Positions 51,193 to 59,716 of a stretch of DNA of 64,000 nt are shown here, piece by piece. This DNA comes from Natronoarchaeum rubrum (GTDB lineage: Archaea > Halobacteriota > Halobacteria > Halobacteriales > Natronoarchaeaceae): contig NZ_JANHDP010000002.1 in assembly GCF_024494695.1 (NCBI RefSeq), positions 558,001-622,000 on the forward strand, written 5' to 3'. The notes below the pieces were generated by a model. It made no database searches, had not been told where the DNA came from, and saw only the letters and a program-made list of their open reading frames with translations. A program made the position numbers and the translations under genes. Position 1 is the first letter of the stretch; each line of letters opens with the position of its first letter.

Positions 51193-52389
51193 ATGCAAGC
51201 AGTCGTTCTCGCCGCAGGAAAAGGGACGCGCATGCGACCGCTCTCCGACTCGGTTCCCAAGCCCATGCTCCCGGCCGCCGACCGTCCGCTCGTCGCCCAC
51301 ACCGCCGACGCGGCGATCGACGCGGGCGCCGACGAGCTCGTGCTGGTCGTCGGCTACGGCGCGGAGACCGTCAGGGAGTACTTCGGCGACCGATACCGCG
51401 ACGCGCCGGTCCGGTACGCCGTCCAGGAGGAACAGGCCGGAACGGCCGACGCCGTCCACGCCGCTCGCGACCACCTCGACGGCCCCTTCGCCGTGCTGAA
51501 CGGCGACAACCTCTACGAACCCGCAGGGGTCGAGGCGCTGTTCGAAGCCGGTCCGGCCGTGGCGTCCTACCAAGTCGAGACGCCGTCGAACTACGGCGTC
51601 CTGTCGACCGACGACGGGGCGGTCACGGACGTCGTCGAAAAGCCGAGCGATCCGCCGACCGACCTGATCAACGCGGGCGCGTACGTCTTCCCCGAGGCTG
51701 CGCGCGAGTGGCTTGACGTCCCCCGCAGCGAGCGCGGAGAACGGGAGCTCACCGACGTTCTCCTCGACGTCGTCGAGCGCTTCGACGTGACGCCGGTCGA
51801 ACTGACGCGCTGGCTCGACGTCGGTCGCCCCTGGGAGCTGCTCGCGGCGAACGAGTGGACGCTCGCGACCGCCGACCGGGAGCTGGCCGGAACCGTCAGC
51901 CCGGACGCGACCGTCGAGGGGTCGGTCGTCGTCGAGTCCGGGGCCACGGTCAAGTCCGGGGCGGTGATCGAGGGCCCGGCGCTGCTCAGATCGGGCGCGA
52001 GCGTCGGTCCCAACGCCTACGTCCGCGGGGCGACGCTGCTGGGCGAGGATGTCTCGATCGGTCACGCTGTCGAGATCAAGAACAGCGTCGTGCTGTCGGG
52101 GACGAGTATCGGCCACCTCTCGTACGTCGGCGACAGCGTCGTCGGCCGGGACGCGAACTTCGGCGCCGGGACGAACGTCGCGAACCTCCGGCACGACGAT
52201 CGCCCGGTGGAGGTCACGATCAAGGGCGAGCGCGTCTCGACGGGTCGGCGCAAGTTCGGCGCCGTCGTCGGCGACGGCGTCAAGACCGGGATCAACACGA
52301 GCCTCGACCCCGGCGTGACGCTGTCGACCGGCGTGACGACCGTCCCCGGAGAGCGGGTCGCACGCGACCGCTATGACGATCCGGATTGA
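51193..52389 (+). CDS. glmU: GlmU-type bifunctional sugar-1-P nucleotidylyl/acetyltransferase
   Basis: The 398-residue protein has an N-terminal nucleotidylyltransferase (MQAVVLAAGKGTRMRPLSDS, 'VPKPMLPAADRPLV', 'FAVLNGDNLYEPAG', 'INAGAYVFP') and a C-terminal left-handed beta-helix acyltransferase made of hexapeptide repeats ('VEGSVVVESGATVKSGAVIE', 'SVGPNAYVRGATLLGEDVSI'), with 'NFGAGTNVANLRHD' and 'RRKFGAVVGDGVKTGINTSL' as in archaeal GlmU. It makes UDP-GlcNAc from GlcN-1-P or GlcNAc-1-P. It fits glmS 5 kb away and supplies the glycan locus. Confidence 0.93.
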   Translation: MQAVVLAAGKGTRMRPLSDSVPKPMLPAADRPLVAHTADAAIDAGADELVLVVGYGAETVREYFGDRYRDAPVRYAVQEEQAGTADAVHAARDHLDGPFAVLNGDNLYEPAGVEALFEAGPAVASYQVETPSNYGVLSTDDGAVTDVVEKPSDPPTDLINAGAYVFPEAAREWLDVPRSERGERELTDVLLDVVERFDVTPVELTRWLDVGRPWELLAANEWTLATADRELAGTVSPDATVEGSVVVESGATVKSGAVIEGPALLRSGASVGPNAYVRGATLLGEDVSIGHAVEIKNSVVLSGTSIGHLSYVGDSVVGRDANFGAGTNVANLRHDDRPVEVTIKGERVSTGRRKFGAVVGDGVKTGINTSLDPGVTLSTGVTTVPGERVARDRYDDPD

Positions 52390-52497
52390 CGGCCGTCGGG
52401 GGGTCGGGTCCGTAGCCATCGCGACCCCACCCGCCGCCAGTCCGACGCGCGCCGTGGTCGCTCCCTACCCTCTCCTCATCGACGCGCGAGGTGAACA

Positions 52498-54753
52498 GTG
52501 AACCGGAGCATCACCAGCGGGTTCCTGTCGGTCGTCAGCACCAAGGTCGTCGTCATGATGCTCGGCCTGCTGACCTCGCCGCTCCTGACTCGCTATCTCG
52601 GCGGGCAGTACGGCGACTACGCCTTCCTGCTGTCGCTGTTCGCGATCTTCATGATCTTCGTCAGTTCCGGCGTGAGCGACGGCGTCCGGAAGTACCTCGC
52701 CGAGGAGCGCCCGGATCCCAACTGGGACGAGCACGTCGTCGGCTTCTACTTCCGGTTCGCCGCGTTCGCGGCGCTGGTCGGCGCCGCGGCGCTGGTCGGC
52801 GCGGCCGAGTCGGGGATCGTCGCGGAGCGCTTCGGCGACGAGCGCTACCGGACGTACTTTTACCTGCTCGCGGCGCTCGTGGTCACCGCGCAGTTCCGCG
52901 AGTACGCCCGCCGGACGCTGATGGGGTTCGGACTGGAGCCGTACTCGGAGACGCTGAAAGTCCTACAGAAGCTCACTTTCGTCGGTAGCGCCGTGCCGCT
53001 GGCGGCGCTCGGCTTCGGCGTCCCCGGCGTGCTCGCCGGCCACATCCTCTCCAGCGCGCTGTCGGCGCTCATCGGCTTCGCGATCATCGTTCGACAGGTC
53101 CCGATCTCGTCGGTCGTCCGGATCCCGTCGCTGTCGTTCCCGCGCCGGGAGCTGCTCACGTTCAACGGTCTCAGCGTCGTCCTCGTGTTGCTACTGACGT
53201 CGCTGTACCACGTCGACGTCATGATGCTCCGGCCGATGGCGGGCTCGGAGGCGACGGGGTACTACAAGATCTCGCTGACGCTGGCCGAGCTGCTCTGGTT
53301 CGCGCCGCTGGCGATGCAGACCGTGCTGTTGCACTCGACGTCGAGCCTCTGGTCGACCCAGAGCCGACAGCGGATCAGCAGCATCTCGGCGCGGGTGACG
53401 CGGTACACGCTGCTGTTCACCGCGCTGCTCGCGCTCGGCGTCGCGGCGCTCGCGCCGACGGCGATCCCGCTGCTGTACCCCGACGACTACGTCGCCAGCG
53501 TGACGCCGCTGTTGCTGTTGTTGCCCGGCGCGGTCGGGTTCGCGGTCGCCCGCCCGATCCTCGCGATCGGTCAGGGGAAAGGCGACCTCGGCCCGCTGAT
53601 CCTCACGACCGGCGTCGCGGCCGCGCTGAACCTCGCGCTCAACTTCCTGCTGATCGGTCGCTACGGGATGTACGGGGCGGCCGTCGCCACGAGCGTCGGG
53701 TACGGCTCGATGTGCGTCCTCCACGTCTGGAGCGCCCGCCGCCTCGGCTTCGACCCGCTCGCGGACGCGCGGCTCCTGCGGGTGACGGCCACCGCCGCGC
53801 TGTCGGCGGTCCCCATCTTCTACGCCGCCGGTCTCTTCGACCGACCGATCGCCGCGGTGGCGGTCGTTCCGCCGGTCGGCGCGGCGACGTTCTTCGCGAT
53901 CGCGATCCTGACGCGCGCGATCGACGTCGCGGAACTCCGCGGTCTCCTCGGCTCCGTCCCCGGCGTCGAAGGGGGACACTCGCTCGGATCGAACCGCGTT
54001 TCCTCCCCGAACGGCGGCTTGATCACCGCCGGCGGACTGCAGAAGGCGCTGCTCGCCGCCGGGACGCTGTTCTTCCTCGTCGGCATCGTGCTCTCCTCCG
54101 TCGGTCCGGGACTGCTCGGCAGCGGCCAGGCGGCGACCCCGGACGGCCCGACCAACGAGACGGCCGAAACGACGGACCCGGCCCCAGAGGACGATACCGC
54201 GGGGGACGACAGCACTGCCGGCGAAGACGACGCCGGCGACGGAGGTGGTGACGGGTCCGACGACGGGTCCGGTGGTGGTAGCGACGGCGACGTCGGCGAC
54301 GACAACGAGTCCGCCGGAACGGTCGACGACAACGAATCTGATGGCGACCTCGCTGACAACGAGTCTGATGGCAACGTCAGCGATAACGAGTCGGGCGGCG
54401 GCTTCGACGATAACGAGTCGGACGGTAGCTTCAGCGACAACGACTCCGGCGGTTCAGTCGGCGATGATAACGAGTCAGACGGTGGCTTCAGCGACAACGA
54501 CTCCGACAGTTCGGTCGGTGACGATAACGAGTCGGATGGGACGGTTGGCGACGATGATGAGTCGGACGGCGGCTTCAGCGACAACGACTCGGACGGCAGC
54601 TTCGACGATAACGACTCGGACGGCAACGTCAGCGACAACGATTCGGGCGACAGCTTCGACGACAACACGACAGACGGCGGCGGTAACACGTCCGGCGACG
54701 GCAACACGTCCGACGACGACCTGCTGTTGCGCGTCGCCGAGTACGACGGCTGA
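52498..54753 (+). CDS. Wzx-like polysaccharide flippase with sequon-rich outer tail
   Basis: Residues 1-490 are a polysaccharide-biosynthesis flippase of about 14 TM helices ('SGFLSVVSTKVVVMMLGLLT', 'TRYLGGQYGDYAFLLS', 'ADARLLRVTATAALS'). An extra TM (about 516-540) leads to a tail of some 210 residues made of DNESDG-like repeats: about 18 N-x-S/T sequons, nearly all Asp, Glu, Asn, Ser and Gly. One added helix would put the tail outside, where the sequons could be N-glycosylated. The usual family length is 450-500. Start is GTG at 52498. Confidence 0.9.
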   Translation: MNRSITSGFLSVVSTKVVVMMLGLLTSPLLTRYLGGQYGDYAFLLSLFAIFMIFVSSGVSDGVRKYLAEERPDPNWDEHVVGFYFRFAAFAALVGAAALVGAAESGIVAERFGDERYRTYFYLLAALVVTAQFREYARRTLMGFGLEPYSETLKVLQKLTFVGSAVPLAALGFGVPGVLAGHILSSALSALIGFAIIVRQVPISSVVRIPSLSFPRRELLTFNGLSVVLVLLLTSLYHVDVMMLRPMAGSEATGYYKISLTLAELLWFAPLAMQTVLLHSTSSLWSTQSRQRISSISARVTRYTLLFTALLALGVAALAPTAIPLLYPDDYVASVTPLLLLLPGAVGFAVARPILAIGQGKGDLGPLILTTGVAAALNLALNFLLIGRYGMYGAAVATSVGYGSMCVLHVWSARRLGFDPLADARLLRVTATAALSAVPIFYAAGLFDRPIAAVAVVPPVGAATFFAIAILTRAIDVAELRGLLGSVPGVEGGHSLGSNRVSSPNGGLITAGGLQKALLAAGTLFFLVGIVLSSVGPGLLGSGQAATPDGPTNETAETTDPAPEDDTAGDDSTAGEDDAGDGGGDGSDDGSGGGSDGDVGDDNESAGTVDDNESDGDLADNESDGNVSDNESGGGFDDNESDGSFSDNDSGGSVGDDNESDGGFSDNDSDSSVGDDNESDGTVGDDDESDGGFSDNDSDGSFDDNDSDGNVSDNDSGDSFDDNTTDGGGNTSGDGNTSDDDLLLRVAEYDG
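54300..54672 (+). repeat. Degenerate 18-24 bp repeats coding DNESDG units
   Basis: The DNA repeats versions of GACAACGAGTCTGATGG with synonymous drift, coding about fifteen D-N-[ED]-S-[DG]-G units. The drift suggests selection on the protein pattern and not recent slippage. Confidence 0.75.
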
Positions 54754-55024
54754 CCGCCGTCCGCGTTCGGCATCGCCTGAGGATCCGTCGTCGCCCGACT
54801 GACGAACGCGCCGTTCCGTGTCGCTCATATTTTCCGTGACATCGAGAACAGACCACCGCTGGAGAGCCACCCCAAGTGCCTCGGCCGATCGCGTGGGAGT
54901 TCTCGGCGTCTCTCGCCGCTGGAAGGCGACGGGCGCTGCTGAGCGCATGAGAGACGAACCGACCGGTCGACGCCCTACGCGTCGCAGTGCTCTGCTCGAA
55001 GAAAGGGAGTCTTCGCAGCCGACG

Positions 55025-56710
55025 TCAGGCCGTTCCGGACGGACACAGCGCGTCCTCCGGCGTCAGCGTCTTCTCGTCGAGCGCGAGGTCCAGCCAGGTC
55101 GTGACGTCGTTGATCCGGAGCTTGATCCGCGGGGGAAGGTCGTGGACGGCCGGATACTCGAAGAACAGCTCGCGGTCGAGATCGGCCCGCTCGTACAGCT
55201 CGCGCCGATCGGGCCAGGGGCTGCCGAACGACGAGACGACCGGTAGCTTGCGCCGGAGGAACTTCTCGACCTGGTTCAACCTGTGGGAGTCGTGGGGCCG
55301 GTCCGGCGGCCGGTGGCGCAGGAGGTTCGGGTCGATCTTCCGGAGCGCCGCCAGGAACGTCCGCGTGTTCCGGTGTTCCGGCGGCGTCCGGAGATGCCAG
55401 TCCAGCAACTCGGCGTCCGCCGCGAGGAACGACTCGACGTAGTTGTCCGCGAGGTGCGACCGGAACGACATCGACGGCTGGTTCTGGATGCCCAGCAGCG
55501 AGATGGCGTTGTAGGTCGAGTCGTACCGCTCCTCGAGATCGTCGAGGTGCGTCCGGATGCGCTCGTGGACGTACTCCTCGCTGTCGTCGGCGTCGACGCG
55601 GTCGCAGTTCGGGAAGACGTCGTCGCTCTCGGGCATGTACCCGAGCTTCGAGGAGAGCGTCTCCGCGGGGTCGGGGTCCGGATCGAGGCGCCCGCGGGGG
55701 AACGGGTGGCCGAACACGTCCTTCGTGTCTCGCGGGAGGAAGTGCCCGCGGAGGTACGTGTCACAGAGCAGCCCGTGGTACATCGTGTCCACGTCGATCT
55801 GGTCGTCGTACCCGGCGTGGTGGATGTGCAGCGACTCTCGGATGCCGTGCCCGTACTGGACCGTGTCGGGCTCGACGTTGAGGTACGACTCGTCGGGCGG
55901 CAGCGCCCGGTGGTCCGCGCCGTACTGCGAGGCGATCCGTTTCGCCACCTGCACCTCCGCGGACTCCGGCGATCCGACGGTGTAACAGACGTCGATGTCG
56001 TCGACGCAGGCGAGCATGAGCCGCGAGTCGTAGCCCCCGCTCAACAGCAGCCCCTTCCGTCCATTCACCGTCGCTCGCCGCCGCACGGCACGTTCGAGAC
56101 GCTGTGCGAGTTCGTCGACGTAGTCGAACTGCTCGGGCTCGTACACGAACCGGTCGAGCGTGCGCGTCGCGTCGGCCTCCAGGCAGCCGTCGAACGGGAT
56201 CCGCCTGAGCTGGCTGACGACGGTCCGGTCGCCCAGCGCCGTGCCGAGGTGGAGAAACTCCAGCAGCGGATCGCCGTCGACCTCCGGCGCGGGGATGTGC
56301 TTCGCCACCGCGGCGGGATCGGTCCCGAACACGCGCCCGAACGGCGTGTCGGCGTAGTAGCAGTCCCACGACCGGACCGGATCGGTTGCGACGAGCGCTT
56401 CCTGCCCGTCGTCGACGAACGCCAGGAACGAGCCGTTCAGTTCTCCCAGAGCGTCGGTCCCCGACTCCCGATACTGTTCCAGGAACCACTCGGCGCGCGA
56501 GACGCGCTCGGGCATGAACACCTCGCCCCAGAGGGCGCACGCGCCGTCGTCGTCCGAGTGGACCGTCGTTCGGCTCGGAAGCTCCTGGGCGACGTCCCGG
56601 ACGCCGACCGTGGCGGCGCCGCCCTCGACGACGCGGTCGAACTCCGTCGGCGATCGCAGCTTCCGGAAGTCGTTCTCGGACCCGAACACGCCGAAAAATT
56701 CGTTGTTCAT
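55025..56710 (-). CDS. Asparagine-synthetase-like protein without catalytic Cys
   Basis: The 561-residue protein has the class II amidotransferase/synthetase layout, but its N-terminus is MNNEFFGVFGSENDFRKLRS, so the Cys that should follow the first Met is missing and glutamine use is not expected. The ATP-pyrophosphatase motif is intact (GLLLSGGYDSRLML, about residue 242), with 'YTVGSPESAEVQVAKRIASQ' next. It likely forms an amide or related bond with free ammonia or an amine. It follows glmS by 20 bases with ribosome site GGAGG, in one operon. Confidence 0.82.
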   Translation of the reverse strand: MNNEFFGVFGSENDFRKLRSPTEFDRVVEGGAATVGVRDVAQELPSRTTVHSDDDGACALWGEVFMPERVSRAEWFLEQYRESGTDALGELNGSFLAFVDDGQEALVATDPVRSWDCYYADTPFGRVFGTDPAAVAKHIPAPEVDGDPLLEFLHLGTALGDRTVVSQLRRIPFDGCLEADATRTLDRFVYEPEQFDYVDELAQRLERAVRRRATVNGRKGLLLSGGYDSRLMLACVDDIDVCYTVGSPESAEVQVAKRIASQYGADHRALPPDESYLNVEPDTVQYGHGIRESLHIHHAGYDDQIDVDTMYHGLLCDTYLRGHFLPRDTKDVFGHPFPRGRLDPDPDPAETLSSKLGYMPESDDVFPNCDRVDADDSEEYVHERIRTHLDDLEERYDSTYNAISLLGIQNQPSMSFRSHLADNYVESFLAADAELLDWHLRTPPEHRNTRTFLAALRKIDPNLLRHRPPDRPHDSHRLNQVEKFLRRKLPVVSSFGSPWPDRRELYERADLDRELFFEYPAVHDLPPRIKLRINDVTTWLDLALDEKTLTPEDALCPSGTA

Positions 56711-56730
56711 CGTGTGTCCTCCGCCCGCGA

Positions 56731-58548
56731 TCATTCCACGGTGACGCTCTTGGCGAGGTTGCGCGGCTTGTCGATCGCCCTGTCCAGCTGGTTCGCGGTG
56801 TGATAGGAGACCAGTTGCAACTGCACGTTCGCGAGCAGGCCGGCCCACACCGGATGGACATCCGGCACCGTCAGGTGGGCGTCGGCGGCGTCGACCGCCG
56901 GGTGGCCCTGACTCGCGACCGCGACGACGTCCGCACCCCGCGTCTGGGCCTCCGAGGCGTTTTTCAGCGTTTTCTCGTCCTGGTCGCCCCCGAAGACGGC
57001 GAACACCGGCGTGTTCGGCGTCACCAGCGACAGCGGGCCGTGCTTGAGCTCGCCCGAGGCGAACCCTTCAGCGTGCTCGTAGGTGATCTCCTTGAACTTC
57101 AGCGCGCCCTCCAGGGCGACGGGATAGCAGCGTCCCCGTCCGATGAAGAAGAACGCGTCGCTGCCGAGGTAGTGCCTGCCGACCTCCCGCGCGTCGCTCG
57201 CCGAGAGCATCCGGTCGAGCGCGTCCGGCAGGCGTTCGAGCGACTTCGCGACCGCCTCGAAGTCGTCCCGGGGATCGCCGTGGGGAACGTCCACGGCGAG
57301 TCGACGAGCCAGCAGCGCCAGCGTGACCGCCTGGGACGTGAACGTCTTGGTCGCGGCGACGCCGATCTCGGGCCCCGCGCGGATGAACAGCGCGTCGTCG
57401 CACTCGCGGGCGGCCGTCGAGCCGACGACGTTGGTCACCGCGAGCGTGCGGGCGCCCCGATCGGTCGCCCGTCGGATCGCGCCGAGCGTGTCGGCGGTCT
57501 CCCCGCTCTGGGTGACGCCGATCACGAGCGTTCGCTCGGTGACGGGAACGTCGGCGGTGCCGTACTCGCTCGCCCGGTACGCGCTGGCGTTGATCCCCGC
57601 GCTCTGGAGGAGCTGCTGGCCGTACAGCGCCGCGTGGTAGCTCGTCCCGCAGGCGACCAGCTGCACCTCCGAGACGCCCTCGAACGCACCCGGCGGGAAC
57701 TCCTCCAGCGAAACCTCGCCGTCCTCGGCGTCGATCCGGCCCTCGATGGTGTTGGCCAGCGACGTCGGCTGGACGTTGATCTCCTTGAGCATGTAGTGGC
57801 TGTACTTGCCCTTCCCGGTCTCTTCGGGGTCCCAGTCGACGTGCTCGGTGTCGCGCGCGACGTCGCCGCCGTCGAGGTCGGTGACGCCGACCGAGTCCGG
57901 CCGAAGTACGGCGACGTCGTCGTCTTCGAGGTAGACCACCGTGTCCGTGTGCTCCAGGAACGCCGGGACGTCGCTCGCGAGGAAGTACTCGGAGCCGGCG
58001 ACGCCGAGGACGAGCGGCGATCCCTGCCTGGCGCCGTACACCGCCTCCTCGCCGTCGACGATCGCCGCGATCGCGTAGCTCCCTTCGAGGTCGCGGACCG
58101 TCCGTCTGAACGCCGCCTCGGCGTCTTCGGACCGCTCCAGGTAGTGTTCGAAGAGGTGCGGGACGACCTCGGTGTCGGTGTCGCTCGTGAACTCGCACCC
58201 GAGGTCGGCGAGGCGCTCCCGCAGCGCCTCGTGGTTTTCGATGATCCCGTTGTGGACGACTGCGACCTCGCCGTCGCCGTCGGTGTGGGGATGGGCGTTG
58301 GCGTCGGTCGGCGGCCCGTGGGTGCTCCAGCGCGTGTGGCCGATGCCGACGTTGCCGCTCGCGACGCCGTCCCGGATCTGGGCCGACAGCTCGCTAACTT
58401 CGCCCGATCGCTTGTACACGTCGATGCCGTCGCCGTTCCGGACTGCGACCCCCGCCGAGTCGTAGCCTCGATACTCGAGATTCTCGAGCCCCGACAGCAC
58501 GAGCGGGACGGCATCGCCGCGCCCGGCGCGGGCGATGATGCCGCACAT
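56731..58548 (-). CDS. glmS: Glutamine-fructose-6-phosphate aminotransferase GlmS
   Basis: The enzyme makes glucosamine-6-P from fructose-6-P and glutamine. The 605-residue protein begins MCGIIARAGRG, giving the N-terminal Cys nucleophile, then 'LEYRGYDSAGVAV' and 'GHTRWSTHGPPTDANAHPH' of the glutaminase domain. Two SIS sugar isomerase domains follow ('VACGTSYHAAL', 'GVTQSGETADTLGA', 'FFFIGRGRCYPVALEGALKF'), and the C-terminus 'PRNLAKSVTVE' matches the conserved end that closes the active site. A GGAGGTG ribosome site within an upstream short ORF precedes the ATG by 6 nt. Confidence 0.96.
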   Translation of the reverse strand: MCGIIARAGRGDAVPLVLSGLENLEYRGYDSAGVAVRNGDGIDVYKRSGEVSELSAQIRDGVASGNVGIGHTRWSTHGPPTDANAHPHTDGDGEVAVVHNGIIENHEALRERLADLGCEFTSDTDTEVVPHLFEHYLERSEDAEAAFRRTVRDLEGSYAIAAIVDGEEAVYGARQGSPLVLGVAGSEYFLASDVPAFLEHTDTVVYLEDDDVAVLRPDSVGVTDLDGGDVARDTEHVDWDPEETGKGKYSHYMLKEINVQPTSLANTIEGRIDAEDGEVSLEEFPPGAFEGVSEVQLVACGTSYHAALYGQQLLQSAGINASAYRASEYGTADVPVTERTLVIGVTQSGETADTLGAIRRATDRGARTLAVTNVVGSTAARECDDALFIRAGPEIGVAATKTFTSQAVTLALLARRLAVDVPHGDPRDDFEAVAKSLERLPDALDRMLSASDAREVGRHYLGSDAFFFIGRGRCYPVALEGALKFKEITYEHAEGFASGELKHGPLSLVTPNTPVFAVFGGDQDEKTLKNASEAQTRGADVVAVASQGHPAVDAADAHLTVPDVHPVWAGLLANVQLQLVSYHTANQLDRAIDKPRNLAKSVTVE

Positions 58549-58665
58549 CTACGCCACCTCCCGCTCCGGCGCGGCGGTCGTCAGCTCGGTGTCGACGGTC
58601 GTCGTCCGCTCGTCTTCCGCGTTCGTCGTCCGATGCGTCCCGACTGCGGTTCTCTGGCGTGTCAT
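58549..58665 (-). CDS. 38-codon upstream ORF abutting glmS
   Basis: ATG at 58665 opens a 38-residue frame, Thr/Arg/Glu-rich (MTRQRTAVGTHRTTNAEDER then TTTVDTELTTAAPEREVA; 11 Thr), whose TAG is directly followed by the glmS ATG. The glmS ribosome site lies within its last codons. A 7-bp hairpin (CTCCGCG/CGCGGAG, 58680-58708) sits before it, and a TATA-like ACTATAGTAAA at about 58736-58746 (minus strand) would start the RNA near 58715. It may be a leader peptide that couples or controls glmS translation. Confidence 0.5.
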   Translation of the reverse strand: MTRQRTAVGTHRTTNAEDERTTTVDTELTTAAPEREVA

Positions 58666-58679
58666 GGTTGATCTGAGTC

Positions 58680-58708
58680 CTCCGCGCCCCGATTCGTGAG
58701 ACGCGGAG
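58680..58708 (-). promoter_or_regulatory. Hairpin in the predicted glmS leader
   Basis: CTCCGCG and CGCGGAG form a 7-bp stem around a 15-nt loop, between the predicted transcription start and the 38-codon upstream ORF of glmS. Confidence 0.4.
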
Positions 58709-58847
58709 CTTGTCAGCCACCTCTCGACGTAGCCCGTTTACTATAGTCGCTCTAAGACGCCGCTTAGCCCGCCGATAAGCGCTCCCACGATTTCGTTCTG
58801 TGCTTACTGACCCGATAGTAACGCCCGCTCTCCCTCACGGTCTCGCT

Positions 58848-59666
58848 ATGGGACCTCCCGCCTCGCGACGACGCGCACTGGAACTTACGGGCCTGACGCT
58901 CGCGGCCGCGCTTCCGGGCTGTGCGAGCGTCGCCGATCGGTTCTCGTCGGGCTCCGACCCCGGCGATTCGGACTCGAACAGCTCCGCCGGAAACGCGGTG
59001 GCGCGCGGCGACTCGTCGACGGACGACCCGACGTCCTCCGGCTCCGCGAACGAGTCGTCGGCGTCCGACGAGCCACTCGCGGTCACCGCTCCGGACGTCT
59101 CGTTCGCTGACGCGCCGCTTCCCGACGACCCGGGCGCGCATCCGTACGCGCGGATGGGAACCGGCGCGGACGTCACGGCGACCGCGTTCGGCAACTGGAA
59201 GTGTCCGTACACGCGGGCGATGGTCGTCGAGTACCTCCCGTCGGTCGTCTCGACGTTCGTTCGGCCCGGCGATATCGATCTGGAGTTCAGATTTCTCGCC
59301 TACCGATCCGGCGATCCGTTTCTCGGCGCCGACGCGCCGCGGGCAACCCGCGCCGGGCTGGCGGTCTGGGACGACGCTCCCGAGTCCTACTGGTCGTACT
59401 TCAGTCACGTCTTCGCGAACCAGCCGTCGTCCGACGAACGGTGGGCGACGCCGACGGCGCTCGGACACCTCGCCGACGCGGCGGGCGCGAACGGCTCCCT
59501 CGACGACCGACTCGACGCCGACGACGCGCGCCTCGACCGGACCGTCGCGGCCGCTCGGGAGCGATCGGTCTACAGCGTCCCGCGACTCGTCGTGGACGGC
59601 GAGGTGTTCGCGCCGACGATCGAACCGGCTATCACGACGGACGCGCTCGCGGCCGCGACGAAGTAG
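58848..59666 (+). CDS. DsbA-like thioredoxin-fold lipoprotein, single Cys
   Basis: The 272-residue protein has a signal 'MGPPASRRRALELTGLTLAA' with twin Arg and a lipobox-like Cys ('LPGC', about 25), a Ser/Asp/Gly linker (30-80), and a thioredoxin/DsbA fold: 'VTATAFGNWKCPYTRAMVVE', long helical insert, and the cis-Pro region 'SVYSVPRLVVDGEVF'. The CxxC is reduced to C-P-Y-T, so it cannot run a classic dithiol cycle. It may act as a monothiol reductase or chaperone for exported proteins. Start ATG at 58848. Confidence 0.8.
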   Translation: MGPPASRRRALELTGLTLAAALPGCASVADRFSSGSDPGDSDSNSSAGNAVARGDSSTDDPTSSGSANESSASDEPLAVTAPDVSFADAPLPDDPGAHPYARMGTGADVTATAFGNWKCPYTRAMVVEYLPSVVSTFVRPGDIDLEFRFLAYRSGDPFLGADAPRATRAGLAVWDDAPESYWSYFSHVFANQPSSDERWATPTALGHLADAAGANGSLDDRLDADDARLDRTVAAARERSVYSVPRLVVDGEVFAPTIEPAITTDALAAATK

Positions 59667-59716
59667 CGGTCGGTTGGTCGCTCACTCGGCGGGCAGTACA
59701 CCGGGAGGACTGGCGG

